From an uncultured Acetatifactor sp. (GTDB lineage Bacteria > Bacillota > Clostridia > Lachnospirales > Lachnospiraceae), in NCBI GenBank assembly GCA_910584865.1, contig CAJUCE010000027.1, forward strand, positions 3,284 to 67,283: DNA of 64,000 bases, given 5' to 3'. This document shows, one piece after another, positions 18,182 to 27,009 of the stretch; positions within the stretch are counted from its first letter, which is position 1; the number at the start of each line of letters is the position of its first letter. The translations under genes and the position numbers were made by a program. The notes under the pieces are model-generated. The model worked only from the letters and a program-made list of their open reading frames with translations, was not told where the DNA came from and ran no database searches.

Positions 18182-18691
18182 ATGATAACAGCAGTATTGG
18201 AGCATCGGGGGAATATCCTGGTGGTGGAGCTGCCCTGCAGGCTGTATGAACTGCAGGAAGATTTATCCAGTATCGGCATTACATGGCAGGCTTCGTCTCT
18301 GCCGGTTTTCGGCACAGGAAATATCCATGTAAAGCTGGAGGCGCAGGAATCTGTTGGGGAGATGGTGCTGTCACAAATGGAATGTACGGATCTGTTCCTG
18401 GACTTAAACAGGGTATGCCAGGAGATTAACAGGGCATGTCCGTTTGGCTATGATGAATTTCTGGATATGCTGTCCCCAAAAGATGACCCGGATTGTGACC
18501 ATTACCTTTTTTACAGAACATATGAATCGACAGCACCCAGTACAGCTACGGGGCTTAGGTATCTGGAGGAAGAAACGGAGCGCTACCGCACCACCATGGA
18601 GAATTATAAACACGTCTGCCGGATGGAGGAAGAGGAAGAATCCGAAGGGACGGATGACAGTTGGCAATACGAAGAGGAATGGGAGAGGTAG
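18182..18691 (+). CDS. Hypothetical ICE protein with WER tail
   Basis: Encodes 169 acidic residues. The N-terminal HRGNILVVELPCRLYELQEDL segment resembles the beta-alpha units seen in small ICE proteins such as ArdA-like antirestriction factors, but the match is too weak for a call. The C-terminal 40 residues are very Glu-rich and end QYEEEWER. It is 11 bases from the preceding gene and followed by a strong GAGGAGGTGAGGG that serves the relaxase gene, so it is part of the mobilisation operon. Confidence 0.7.
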   Translation: MITAVLEHRGNILVVELPCRLYELQEDLSSIGITWQASSLPVFGTGNIHVKLEAQESVGEMVLSQMECTDLFLDLNRVCQEINRACPFGYDEFLDMLSPKDDPDCDHYLFYRTYESTAPSTATGLRYLEEETERYRTTMENYKHVCRMEEEEESEGTDDSWQYEEEWER

Positions 18692-18715
18692 AGGAGGTGA
18701 GGGTATATTTCCCTG

Positions 18716-19939
18716 TTGGTATATAAGCAGAGGTTCCAGAACCCCAACTACAAAAACACAGCCAGTAAGAATTATGCCCATGTGCGCTATATTGCCACCC
18801 GGCCCAGGGTAGCAAAGAATGAGGGTATGAACCATGGTCTGTTCGGCTGCCTGAAGCCGGGGACATCCATGACGGAGTTTCAGGACTGGAAGGACGTGGC
18901 ACGGCTGGTCTATCAGAACTCCCGGCGGCATGTCACCATGTACCGCAGCGTGGTTTCCTTTGGGGAGGACACGGCAAAGGAACTGTTACTGACGGACAAA
19001 AAAGCGTGGGAGAGGTATATTGAGAACCATATCCGCACCATTGCGGAGAAGAACGGCATCCGGCGGGAACATTTCCAGTGGGCGGCAGCCCTGCACCGGG
19101 AGAAAAGCCATCCCCATCTCCATGTGGTATTCTGGGATGATTCCGATGAAAAGGCTAAGATTAAAAACCCATTTACTCATCCATCTGTCCCGAACAACAT
19201 CCGCCGGCAGATGATAAAGGACACCTTTGCGGACCGGATAAGGGCTTATGGGGAGGAAAAGACCAGGGCGGCGGCTGACCTGCGGAAGATCAGCAACAGC
19301 CTGGTGGATGACTTCGAGCGCCATATCCGCCTGTTGGGAAATAAGAGATACCGGAAGCTCCGGGAGGAATACGATCTGGATGCAGAGCTGGCGGAAGATT
19401 TTGATTTTTCCGATAGTACATTGAACGAGACCGCTGACAAAGTGTTCCGCCTGAAATCCGCACTTCCCCCAAAGGGCAGGATTGCCTACCAGCTGTTGCC
19501 GGAAGAGCTGAAAAAACAGGTGGATGCGCTTACGGCATATCTGCTTGCCCAGGTACCGGAGCTGAAAAAGCTGCGGGAGGATTATGTGGAGAGTAAGATG
19601 AAGATGGTGCATCTGTACGGGGGCAGTGAGGAATACCTGTCATCTCAGAGGAAGAAGTTTGAGGCCGAGGCGGACAAGATCATTGCCAATCGGATTCTGG
19701 GGATGGTAAAAACTTTAAACCGCCTGGATGACGAGGGCAGGGCGGCAGAGTATCGGGAGGGACGGAAGAAATATTATGTGGAGCAGATGGTATTGGAGAT
19801 GCTTGACATGCTCTCTTCCCTGGTGGATACCAACTGCCGTCAATATGATGATTTTGAAAAAGCATGGCAGGGGGAACTGTCTAAGGAAGCCAGAAAAGAA
19901 TTGTATCTGAAATATCAGGATAAGGGGTATGAGCATTAG
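18716..19939 (+). CDS. Conjugative relaxase, MobA/MobL (MobP-type)
   Basis: A 407-residue relaxase expected to nick oriT and remain attached to the transferred strand. The metal-binding three-His motif HPHLH is at residues 132-136 and is followed by VVFWDD. The N-terminus has the family segment QNPNYKNTASKNYAHVRYI, and Tyr residues in the first 30 positions are candidates for the nicking nucleophile. The C-terminal half is a helical, charged region. The TTG start is set by the family N-terminus and the GAGGAGGTGAGGG upstream, although the spacing is long. It supplies the DNA-processing step for the type IV secretion genes downstream. Confidence 0.9.
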   Translation: MVYKQRFQNPNYKNTASKNYAHVRYIATRPRVAKNEGMNHGLFGCLKPGTSMTEFQDWKDVARLVYQNSRRHVTMYRSVVSFGEDTAKELLLTDKKAWERYIENHIRTIAEKNGIRREHFQWAAALHREKSHPHLHVVFWDDSDEKAKIKNPFTHPSVPNNIRRQMIKDTFADRIRAYGEEKTRAAADLRKISNSLVDDFERHIRLLGNKRYRKLREEYDLDAELAEDFDFSDSTLNETADKVFRLKSALPPKGRIAYQLLPEELKKQVDALTAYLLAQVPELKKLREDYVESKMKMVHLYGGSEEYLSSQRKKFEAEADKIIANRILGMVKTLNRLDDEGRAAEYREGRKKYYVEQMVLEMLDMLSSLVDTNCRQYDDFEKAWQGELSKEARKELYLKYQDKGYEH

Positions 19940-20044
19940 GCTGGAGTATGAACGGATGCCGGATAACATGCTGTAGTAAATGCCGTAAATATTCTGGCTT
20001 TTCCAGGTGACACTCTAAATATAATCAGCAGAGAGGAGATGTAA

Positions 20045-20731
20045 ATGAAAAGCAAGACGGAATTTTACCAGGCATTTTTTGAAATACTGGAGAAAAAGGG
20101 TTTTTCCATCCGACCGCCGTCCTCACCGGATTATGTGGCGGACATTTACCACAAGAACCGGCAGATCGCCTTTTACGGAAGGCAGGATGCCATTATCAAA
20201 AATCCTTTTACAGACGTGGAGGAAAAGCTGATGGAACGGCTGCAGGCACTGGCAAAGTCTGCGGCCATCGGCTGCGGCATCTGCTCAGACCGGCCATATG
20301 ATGAAGCGGCAGCCACCCAGGATAAAAGTGGTTTGGTGAAGATCAACGAGCATAATGGCGTGGTTCTGGTTTGCAAGCAGCACCCCATCTTTGATTATGT
20401 ATTGTCTACTTATCGGAAGGATATGGAGCATGGAGGCGCTCCTATCCAGAGACAGTATTTTTATAACAAGGAGGCGGCATTCGAGGACTTTGCCCTGCGG
20501 AGCGGGCTGGTGGACGAGAAAAAGCTGTTCACGGAAACAGAGCTTAAAATCCTCCATGCAGGGCTTGTGAAGTTACGGACGGAAGATCAGGAACTGGATC
20601 AAAATGGAATGGAATCCGTGGCGGCGCTGGTGGAACGGATTGAAGATATTGTGCCGGAGCTGGGGAAAAAGGACAGGACATTTGATTTCATGAAGTTGTT
20701 TTCGCCACTTGAAAATGTGAGGGAACGGTAG
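20045..20731 (+). CDS. Conserved ICE protein of unknown function
   Basis: Encodes 228 soluble residues with no domain I can name. The ATG follows GAGAGGAGATGTAA. The protein has an alpha/beta N-terminal half (FYQAFFEILEKKGFSIRPP ... VADIYHKNRQIAFYG) and a helical C-terminal half ending ENVRER. It stands alone between the relaxase and a minus-strand regulator. Its position suggests a role in relaxosome assembly or regulation, but this is only context. Confidence 0.72.
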   Translation: MKSKTEFYQAFFEILEKKGFSIRPPSSPDYVADIYHKNRQIAFYGRQDAIIKNPFTDVEEKLMERLQALAKSAAIGCGICSDRPYDEAAATQDKSGLVKINEHNGVVLVCKQHPIFDYVLSTYRKDMEHGGAPIQRQYFYNKEAAFEDFALRSGLVDEKKLFTETELKILHAGLVKLRTEDQELDQNGMESVAALVERIEDIVPELGKKDRTFDFMKLFSPLENVRER

Positions 20732-20817
20732 GAAAGTGCCGTGGAGCGGTACTTTGGGTACTGGATATGTATAGCGCCGCCCTGCCAGGCCAGAAAAAGC
20801 CTGTTATGGCAGAACGG

Positions 20818-21129
20818 TCAGTTTTTCAGGAGTTTTGCCATCTGGAGCAGTGCCTGAGCTTTTTCTTCCGGCAGGACACGGACGTTTTCCAGAAGTTCCC
20901 GCTCAAAATCGGATGGGTACATCACTTCGGCATCCCCATTCAGAAATTCGGGGAGTGTGGCGCCGAGGCAGGAGAGGAGCTTCTCCAGTATGTAGACGGA
21001 AGGCTGGTTTTCGCCTCGTTCAATCTTGTGGATATAATTTTCGGACACATCGGATTCTTTGGAAAGACGGTATACGCTGAACCCTTTGTCGGTCCGCAGC
21101 TTTCGGAACCGGTTTGGAATATCGATCAT
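20818..21129 (-). CDS. Xre-family helix-turn-helix regulator
   Basis: A 103-residue transcriptional regulator. Residues 7-60 form an Xre/Cro helix-turn-helix (FRKLRTDKGFSVYRLSKESD ... NYIHKIERGENQPSVYILEKLL), and the C-terminal part is a short helical dimerisation tail. The ATG follows AAAGGGTGACAGCC; a GTG three codons upstream is less likely. Transcribed opposite to the ICE operons, it probably represses its own promoter or nearby transfer genes, as ICE Xre regulators commonly do. Confidence 0.85.
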   Translation of the reverse strand: MIDIPNRFRKLRTDKGFSVYRLSKESDVSENYIHKIERGENQPSVYILEKLLSCLGATLPEFLNGDAEVMYPSDFERELLENVRVLPEEKAQALLQMAKLLKN

Positions 21130-21314
21130 GGCTGTCACCCTTTCTTGTCTGTCAGAATCAGACTTCAGACCTGTTGGCCTGCCTACTGATTCATATTATG
21201 GGTGATAGCCAAACAAAAGATAATACAAACAAAATGGTTGAAAATACAGATATATTATTGTATCATGGAAGAACGGGACGAGAAAACAGCCCCGCCGCCG
21301 GAGCGGAAGGGCTG

Positions 21315-21503
21315 TCAGTCATGGTCTTTGGGGACAGGCGGCCGGATCTCGCCTTCTGCCTGCTCCACTTCTCTGATATGTTTCAACAGGACATATTCGA
21401 TATAGTTCGTCATGGAGCGGTGCTGTGCGGTGGAAAGCGCCCCGATCTTGTCAAAAACCTCATCTTCCAGTCTGAGGGTAAATACCCGTTTGTTTGTAGC
21501 CAT
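21315..21503 (-). CDS. Ribbon-helix-helix (CopG/Arc-like) protein
   Basis: A 62-residue DNA-binding protein with the pattern RVFTLRLEDEVFDKIGALSTAQHRSMTNYIEYVLLKHI: one beta strand and two helices. GGAGG lies nine bases before the ATG; upstream in-frame starts have no ribosome-binding site. It lies next to the Xre gene on the same strand. It may be a local repressor or an antitoxin, but no toxin partner is visible. Confidence 0.78.
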   Translation of the reverse strand: MATNKRVFTLRLEDEVFDKIGALSTAQHRSMTNYIEYVLLKHIREVEQAEGEIRPPVPKDHD

Positions 21504-21624
21504 AAGATATATCCTCCACTTACTTGTCATCAGATATATTTTATGGTATTCTTTGTAACTATTATACAGTCAGTTGACAGCTAAGTGACAGCAGATTAAG
21601 CGAAAAAGAGAGGAGAGTGATGTT

Positions 21625-22470
21625 ATGCACCAGCCGCCACAGGGGGAATCCATCTGGGGAACCATCAATACCTGCGTGGAGATCGCGCTGAACGTCTACA
21701 TGATCGTGGCCGTGGACGGGCAGGGCATTGAGAGGGAGGGTGTCATGGTACGGAAAAACGCCGTGAAGGACATCCTTTCAGAGAAGGCAGCCGCAATGGG
21801 GCGGGAGGACGGGGACTGGCTCTGTTTTGACGAGGGCAAAAAAGACATTCCCGTGTATGAGGTGCTGCAGCGGCGCATGGCGCTGTGCAGGCGGATGGAG
21901 GCTGTCGTGATGAAGCAGATGGAGGAGATCCGGAGGGACGGAAAGCTGTCCCTGACAGATTACTTCGGGGAATGTGCGCCGCCGGTGGAAACACCTGCCG
22001 GACAGGTGGATGACATGCTCCATGTTCGGAACGGCATTTACATGACCCAGGATAGGGAGAGCCTGAAATTTGCCGTCCATGAGGCAGTGGCGGACAACTT
22101 TATGTCGCCCATGGCGGCGGAATGCGGGTGCAGGCATGGAGATTACCTGTTTTACGACACCGCATCCAGTGCCGTCATGCTGAATGAACTGAAAAGTGTA
22201 TTTGACGAAGTATCGGCGCTGGTTATTTCCGAGGACAGCCTGTATGCCACCCTGAACCAGAATTTCCCTGCCTACAGACAGCTGTACAATGCCTGTGTGC
22301 CGAAGGAGGAACAGATACCGGAGGCGGACGCTCCTGCGGAGCTTTTCCTTGCGGTGCAGCTGGAGGCGGCAAGGGACAGGGAGGAACCGGAGAGCCGGTC
22401 CGTGGAAGAGGAAAGGCCAGAGGAAATGGAGGAAGAATTTGGCGAACAGATCGACTATGATATCCGGTAG
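21625..22470 (+). CDS. Conserved ICE protein of unknown function
   Basis: Encodes 281 residues with two related-looking halves: residues 10-85 (NVYMIVAVDGQGIEREGV ... DGDWLCFDEG) and 130-215 (VRNGIYMTQDRESLKFAV ... HGDYLFYDTA), which suggests an internal duplication. The C-terminal 45 residues are Glu-rich. The ATG is preceded by AGAGGAGAGTGATGTT. No named domain. It starts a new plus-strand operon leading into the SymE-like fragment and the coupling protein. Function unknown. Confidence 0.7.
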   Translation: MHQPPQGESIWGTINTCVEIALNVYMIVAVDGQGIEREGVMVRKNAVKDILSEKAAAMGREDGDWLCFDEGKKDIPVYEVLQRRMALCRRMEAVVMKQMEEIRRDGKLSLTDYFGECAPPVETPAGQVDDMLHVRNGIYMTQDRESLKFAVHEAVADNFMSPMAAECGCRHGDYLFYDTASSAVMLNELKSVFDEVSALVISEDSLYATLNQNFPAYRQLYNACVPKEEQIPEADAPAELFLAVQLEAARDREEPESRSVEEERPEEMEEEFGEQIDYDIR

Positions 22471-22477
22471 CGATCCC

Positions 22478-22795
22478 ATGAAAAAAGACAATTCCATGGA
22501 GAAAGACAACTCCATAAAAGGGGGATATTCCAAAGAGAGAGGAAAATCCATCGAAAAAGAATTTTCCACGAAAAAGAAACAGCCCGAAGAAGTAACCCGT
22601 CATAAGGAAGAAACAGAACGTGAAAAAGGCAGACAGGATGAGGAAGATGGGCAGAAACACCGGTCAGCGGAGCGGGGCGGAAAACGGCGGCTGCGTGTCT
22701 ACCGGAGCGGGAGCTGGGAAAAATACCCGGTTCCCCAGCTGCGTCTTGAGGGGAAATGGCTGGAGGACTATGGCTTTCTGCCGGGAACCCCATAG
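22478..22795 (+). CDS. SymE-like protein, frame broken at its last strand
   Basis: Encodes 105 residues. The first 65 are a Lys/Glu-rich charged region with short repeats (KKDNSMEKDNSIKG). The C-terminal 35 residues match the SymE-type toxin fold (AbrB/swapped-hairpin): RRLRVYRSGSWEKYPVPQ, LRLEGKWLEDYGF and then GTP followed by a stop. In SymE proteins this point is followed by a strand and a C-terminal lysine-rich end. The missing strand (IEVSCAKDQLIICK) is encoded immediately downstream in the frame one base back, in a run of four Cs. It begins eight bases after the preceding gene. Either a pseudogene or a frameshifted fusion with the next gene. Confidence 0.6.
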   Translation: MKKDNSMEKDNSIKGGYSKERGKSIEKEFSTKKKQPEEVTRHKEETEREKGRQDEEDGQKHRSAERGGKRRLRVYRSGSWEKYPVPQLRLEGKWLEDYGFLPGTP

Positions 22796-23193
22796 AGGTG
22801 TCCTGTGCGAAAGACCAGCTGATCATCTGTAAAGTACCCACGATCAGTGTGCTGGTGATTGGCTCCCGTTCCATCTCTGCGTTTGACCTCTCCCCTTATA
22901 TCCCCAAAGACTGCGGGAGGATTCTCTGTTATCGGGAAAAGGGGATCGGCTCTGTGGCAGAGCAGTATGCCCGGTATCATAAAATCCATGTGGAGACTGC
23001 GGAACCGGACGGTAAACAAAGCGGTGAACAGAACGGACAAGGAGAGATTTCGGAGCAGGATATACAGATGGTTGCCATGGCCGATCTGGTGGTTGCCGTA
23101 TGGGACGGAAAGGGCAGGGGTACAAAGGAGATAGCCGATTATGCGAGAACGATTGGGAAACCGGTGAAGGTCATTACGGTGAGAATGGAATAA
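22756..23193 (+). CDS. SLOG-like Rossmann protein, start disrupted
   Basis: Encodes up to 145 residues. From about residue 30 the sequence has the SLOG/DUF2493-like pattern: SVLVIGSRSIS for the first strand and nucleotide loop, DIQMVAMADLVVAVWDGKGRGTKEIADYA, and KPVKVITV at the end. This family binds nucleotides or related ligands and occurs in mobile elements. There is no good start with a ribosome-binding site; the listed ATG lies within the SymE-like gene and reads its end in another frame. A GTG at 22849 is possible. The SymE C-terminal strand and the SLOG N-terminus are contiguous in this frame, suggesting a deletion that fused the two genes. A strong terminator follows. Confidence 0.6.
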   Translation: MAGGLWLSAGNPIEVSCAKDQLIICKVPTISVLVIGSRSISAFDLSPYIPKDCGRILCYREKGIGSVAEQYARYHKIHVETAEPDGKQSGEQNGQGEISEQDIQMVAMADLVVAVWDGKGRGTKEIADYARTIGKPVKVITVRME

Positions 23194-23213
23194 AAAAGAA
23201 TATAGGAAAATAA

Positions 23214-23259
23214 GGCAGGCCGTATATCTGGATCATCAGGTATGCGGCCTGCCTTTTTT
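23214..23259 (+). terminator. Rho-independent terminator
   Basis: A nine-base-pair perfect stem (GGCAGGCCG with CGGCCTGCC) with a 22-base loop followed by six Ts. It separates the SLOG-like gene from the operon that starts with the DUF4406-like gene. Confidence 0.85.
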
Positions 23260-23278
23260 CATGGGAGGTGAGATTTAT

Positions 23279-23968
23279 TTGAAAATGGTATACCTTGCAT
23301 CTCCCCTAAGAGGGGATTATGACAGGAATATCAAAAATGCTGTGGAATACAGCAGACTTGTCAGTGAGTGCGGATTGCTTCCGCTGGCGCCCCACATTAT
23401 TTTCAGTCAGTGGTGTAACGACACCATTCCGGAGCAGAGGGAACAGGGGCTGAAACTGGGGCTTTCTCTGCTGGAAAAATGTGATGAGATGTGGGTGATG
23501 GGCAGGAAGATCAGCCAGGGGATGCAGGGAGAGGTGGATTTTGCAGGAGAACATGGCATCAGGACTTATTTTGTCTCCTATCCCACACTGAAAGAGTATT
23601 ATCCTGTCAGCACCGATGAAGTCCCGCTTTTAAACGGACAGGACTGCAGGGAGGGAAGCAGGGAAGAGAACTATATGGACAGGTTGGTGGTGCTTAGGCT
23701 TGAAAGTTTGAAACCGGAATACCGCAATGCCCGTAACCAGCTGTGGATTGTCACCCATGGCCCCGGCTGTGAGGGAAAAGGGGGAAGTTTCAGCGATACC
23801 GTCCATCTGTACCATCCCATTGACAAAGACCATATGGCAGTGTCGAGAACGGAATTGCTGGGCATCCCCAGGGAGGAAACCGTGGAGATGCTGAAAAACG
23901 CCTACCCGGAGTTTGTAAACGGGATTGCCGAATACAGGCAGGAGGAAGAAGAGGAACTGTGCCGATGA
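23279..23968 (+). CDS. DUF4406/DUF7768-like (nucleoside-processing SLOG) protein
   Basis: A 229-residue protein with two parts. Residues 1-110 have the nucleoside 2-deoxyribosyltransferase/DUF4406-like pattern: VYLASPLRGDYDRN, then CDEMWVMGRKISQGMQGEV and KLGLSLLEKCDE. The C-terminal part (about 130-200) is a beta-rich domain (VLRLESLKPEYRNARNQLW ... HLYHPIDKDHMAVSRTELLG) that I have not matched to a named family. TTG is preferred because GGGAGGTGA lies eight bases upstream; ATG two codons later is an alternative. The stop overlaps the coupling-protein start by four bases, so this gene heads the secretion operon. Confidence 0.78.
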   Translation: MKMVYLASPLRGDYDRNIKNAVEYSRLVSECGLLPLAPHIIFSQWCNDTIPEQREQGLKLGLSLLEKCDEMWVMGRKISQGMQGEVDFAGEHGIRTYFVSYPTLKEYYPVSTDEVPLLNGQDCREGSREENYMDRLVVLRLESLKPEYRNARNQLWIVTHGPGCEGKGGSFSDTVHLYHPIDKDHMAVSRTELLGIPREETVEMLKNAYPEFVNGIAEYRQEEEEELCR

Positions 23969-26265
23969 AGAAAAAAGAAAAGCTGATCTTAAGCGTTATC
24001 CTGCTGGCAGTGGGAACCATTCTGAACCTGTTCTTTACGGCGGCCCTGCACGGGCTGATGTCCAGGCGGTACGATACGCTGACGCTGGTTCCGTTCTTTC
24101 AGTGTCTGTCGGGACTGTTTACCGAGCGTCGGCAGTTACTTTTGTTCCTGTCTTTTGAGGGCTTTCTGGTACTGTGCTGTATCCTCTTCTGGGTGCAGAA
24201 CAGCCGCACCTATCAGAGCGAGCTTGTGAAGGTTGCCGGGGATATCTACACCCCGGCTCCGTCAGGGCAGTACCAGCACGGTTCGTCACGGTGGCTGAAA
24301 AAGGAAGAGAGGGACGGGGTATTTGAGACCCAGATCATTGACCCGCATAACGAAGTGATTCGGATGCTTCTGGATACAGGGTATGATAACCTGCCGTTTC
24401 TGGAAAAGGGAAATGGCACAAAAAATAAGGAAGAGGATACCGGACAGGAGAAAGCAGGGAATATGCCGGAGGACACAACAGCAGGCTCCGCCATCTCCCT
24501 GTCCGTTCCTATAAATCCATTAAGGGCAAAGGAGGATGAAGATTTTGAAACGGTAGAGTATGTGGTCTCTCATGCCGGTACAGTCAGACAGGAGGCCGGA
24601 AAGGAGGCAGAAAAATCACCATCAGGAGGGGAGACCATGGAAAAGGCAGCAGGAACAGAGGATGGAAACAAAGGAACCGATTCATATAAACTCTTCTCTA
24701 AAGGCGGCATTGTGGTGGGAATGGAGAAGATGGGAAATCGGGAGAAGCTGTACCTGATCGGGGACGATACCCACACCCTGACCATCGGCGCCACCCGCTC
24801 CGGCAAGACCCGGTGCCTGGTCATCCAGTCCATCTGCTCCATAGCACTGTCCGGGGAGAGCCTGGTTATCAGCGACCCCAAGGCCGAGTTGTACCATTAT
24901 ACAGCAGATTATCTGAAAAAGCTGGGCTACGAGGTGATCTGTCTGGACTTTAAGAATCCGGAAAAAAGCACCCGTTACAACCTGCTCCAGCCGGTGACAG
25001 ACGCTATTAACGAGGATGATGTGGAGCGGGCGGAGATGTATGCCTGGGATATCACCAACATCCTGGTGGGGGATAACACGTCCAACGAGAAGATCTGGGA
25101 GAACGGGGAAAAGTCCACCATAGCGGCGGCCATCCTCTGTGTGGTGGCGGACAACCGGAAACGGCCGGAGTACCAGAACCTGACCAACGTGTACTGGTTC
25201 ATCGCAGAGATGAGCAAGTCTGTGGGAGGGAAAACGCCCATGAGCGAGTACATGAAGAAACTTCCGGCAAAGCACCCGGCGCGGGCATTGATGTCCATTG
25301 CGGAGGTGGCTCCCAGCCGCACCAAGGGCAGCTTCGACACGTCCGCCCTGACCACTCTGCGTCTGTTCACCAGCCGCTCTGTCTATGCCATCACCCACAA
25401 GAGTGATTACAACATAGCGGATATCGGCAGGAAGAAGCAGGCACTGTTCCTGATCCTGCCGGATGAAAAGACCACATATTACCCTATCGCCAGCCTGATG
25501 GTGTCCCAGCTGTATGAACTGCTGGTGCGCCAGTCTGACCTGCGGGGAGGCAGGCTGGAAAACAGGGTGAACTTTGTTTTAGATGAGTTTGGAAATTTTA
25601 CGAAACTGAACGATTTCACCAACAAGCTGACCGTGGCCGGAGGCAGGGGCGTGCGGTTCAACCTGTTTTTACAGAGTTTTGAGCAGCTGACACAGAAATA
25701 CGATAAGGAGACGGCGGCCATCGTCAAGTCCAATTGCCAGACCTGGATCTATCTGCAGGCGGACGATAAGGAGACCCTGCAGGATGTGTGCGACAAGCTG
25801 GGGAAATACACTACTTCGGCTTATCAGTTATCCAGCCAGCACGGGCGGTATGTCAATCCCAGCAGCTCCCACAGCATCAGCCTTGTGGCAAGGGAACTTC
25901 TGACCACAGACGAGATACGGCGGATCTCCCGCCCGAATCAGATCGTCATCAGCAGGGCGCACCCGGCCATGATGAACGCGCCCGACCTCTCCCAGTGGTA
26001 TTTTAACCGGATGTGCGGTCTGGGAGATCCGGAACACAACCGAAAGGTGCGGGAGGCCAGGGAAAAGGCCCGCCCGGTGCTTTCGGCCAGGACAGAGGAG
26101 ATCCCTCTGTGGAATATCTGGGTGTATTACACCAAAGACCTGCAGCTGAAAGAGGCTCAGCAGAAATCACAGACATTCGGGGCGCAGGCCGGCTCCATGT
26201 TTTCGTCTGTGAAAGGTTATAGAAGAACAGTAGGAGGTTCAGACAAGAATGAAGAGGAAGATTAA
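23965..26265 (+). CDS. VirD4/TraG-type coupling ATPase (T4CP)
   Basis: A 766-residue type IV coupling protein linking the relaxosome to the secretion channel. Two membrane helices occupy about residues 8-28 and 55-80. Residues 100-260 are a cytoplasmic low-complexity linker. Walker A GATRSGKT is at 275-282 and the Walker B-like LDEFGNF is at 539-545. The ATG overlaps the previous stop (ATGA). The C-terminus ends KNEEED and overlaps the next gene. Context with the relaxase, VirB6-like and VirB4-like genes makes the assignment firm. Confidence 0.93.
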   Translation: MKKKEKLILSVILLAVGTILNLFFTAALHGLMSRRYDTLTLVPFFQCLSGLFTERRQLLLFLSFEGFLVLCCILFWVQNSRTYQSELVKVAGDIYTPAPSGQYQHGSSRWLKKEERDGVFETQIIDPHNEVIRMLLDTGYDNLPFLEKGNGTKNKEEDTGQEKAGNMPEDTTAGSAISLSVPINPLRAKEDEDFETVEYVVSHAGTVRQEAGKEAEKSPSGGETMEKAAGTEDGNKGTDSYKLFSKGGIVVGMEKMGNREKLYLIGDDTHTLTIGATRSGKTRCLVIQSICSIALSGESLVISDPKAELYHYTADYLKKLGYEVICLDFKNPEKSTRYNLLQPVTDAINEDDVERAEMYAWDITNILVGDNTSNEKIWENGEKSTIAAAILCVVADNRKRPEYQNLTNVYWFIAEMSKSVGGKTPMSEYMKKLPAKHPARALMSIAEVAPSRTKGSFDTSALTTLRLFTSRSVYAITHKSDYNIADIGRKKQALFLILPDEKTTYYPIASLMVSQLYELLVRQSDLRGGRLENRVNFVLDEFGNFTKLNDFTNKLTVAGGRGVRFNLFLQSFEQLTQKYDKETAAIVKSNCQTWIYLQADDKETLQDVCDKLGKYTTSAYQLSSQHGRYVNPSSSHSISLVARELLTTDEIRRISRPNQIVISRAHPAMMNAPDLSQWYFNRMCGLGDPEHNRKVREAREKARPVLSARTEEIPLWNIWVYYTKDLQLKEAQQKSQTFGAQAGSMFSSVKGYRRTVGGSDKNEEED

Positions 26266-26599
26266 AAACGCAGCGGTAAGGCTTCGGGCGGCGGGTGCCA
26301 TGGGCATGGCCGCTTTTCTTATGCTGGCAAACAGTACCACGGCATATGCGTCCGGCATCAGCCAGAGCAAGCTCGCCACGGGAACAGAAAAACTGATTGC
26401 CGATGCCACCACCTGGCTGATGGTGCTGGCTCCTGTGGTGGCGGGGCTTCTGATCATCTATTTCTGCATCCGGCGCTCGGCGGCGGACGAGATGGATCAG
26501 AAGAAGTGGAACAACCGCATTGTGGTTGCCATTGTTTCCTGTATCGGTGCGGTGCTGGGGAGTGCTACGCTGAACATCATCATCGGTTACTATCAGTAA
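26249..26599 (+). CDS. VirB2/TrbC-like pilin
   Basis: A 116-residue protein. Residues 10-35 are a signal peptide ending around AYASG. Two hydrophobic segments follow: TTWLMVLAPVVAGLLIIYFC, and NRIVVAIVSCIGAVLGSATL, separated by a short basic loop. That is the VirB2/TrbC pilin topology. GGAGG lies within the coupling-protein end and the genes overlap by 17 nt. It would form the conjugative filament or channel scaffold at the cell surface. Confidence 0.75.
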   Translation: MKRKIKNAAVRLRAAGAMGMAAFLMLANSTTAYASGISQSKLATGTEKLIADATTWLMVLAPVVAGLLIIYFCIRRSAADEMDQKKWNNRIVVAIVSCIGAVLGSATLNIIIGYYQ

Positions 26600-26620
26600 G
26601 CCGTACCAAGACGGGTAAAA

Positions 26621-26639
26621 CCGCAGGGATTCCCTGCGG
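26621..26639 (+). other. Short perfect hairpin between pilin-type genes
   Basis: CCGCAGGG pairs with CCCTGCGG across a three-base loop (ATT). It has no T tract, so it may stabilise or partly terminate the pilin transcript to set the ratio to downstream genes. Confidence 0.45.
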
Positions 26640-26687
26640 ATCTGCCATATAACCATCAATTTCAATTAAGAAAAGGAGAATGAATCT

Positions 26688-26939
26688 ATGAAGAGACTGA
26701 CTGACAAAATGAACGATCTGGCGGTAAAGAGTTATGTGAAGGGGATGCAGGCCAAGGCGAAGCTGGTGGAGGTGTTCGCCCAGAAGTCCGGTGAGGGCTT
26801 TGTGGATACGGCGCTGAAGATTTTGATTTCCGTGGTGGTGGGCGCGCTGTTGCTGGCGGGGCTGTACACACTGTTCAAGGACACCATCCTGCCTACCCTG
26901 ACCCAGAAGATCACCAGCCTGTTCAACTATCAGGGATAA
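26688..26939 (+). CDS. DUF6133 family small membrane protein
   Basis: An 83-residue protein matching the DUF6133 pattern: KSGEGFVDTALKILISVVVGALLLAGLY then LPTLTQKITSLFNYQG. It has one membrane helix and a short C-terminal tail. AAAAGGAG precedes the ATG. The GEGFVDTA segment ahead of a hydrophobic helix resembles type IV-like pilin signal regions, and a similar GEGYIDVA segment appears in the DUF4320 protein of the Tad-like module here. It may be a pilin-like subunit; no experimental role is known to me. Confidence 0.82.
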   Translation: MKRLTDKMNDLAVKSYVKGMQAKAKLVEVFAQKSGEGFVDTALKILISVVVGALLLAGLYTLFKDTILPTLTQKITSLFNYQG

Positions 26940-26952
26940 GGCTGACAATGGC

Positions 26953-26990
26953 TGCCGTTCCTGCTCTTAAGGGTGGGAACGGCATATTTT
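26953..26990 (+). terminator. Terminator-like hairpin
   Basis: TGCCGTTCC at 26953-26961 pairs with GGAACGGCA at 26976-26984, followed by TATTTT. It lies between the DUF6133 gene and spoVG-like gene. Confidence 0.6.
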
Positions 26991-27009
26991 CAACAAAAAG
27001 GAGGCTTTG

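Noticed and set aside
20767..21189. 140-codon plus-strand open frame
   Set aside because: Opposite strand of the Xre regulator; no start signal.
22780..22800. Programmed -1 frameshift at the SymE-SLOG junction
   Set aside because: The site lacks a proper X-XXY-YYZ heptamer and no clear downstream hairpin was found; a deletion or one-base indel is simpler. Kept as a question in the finding.
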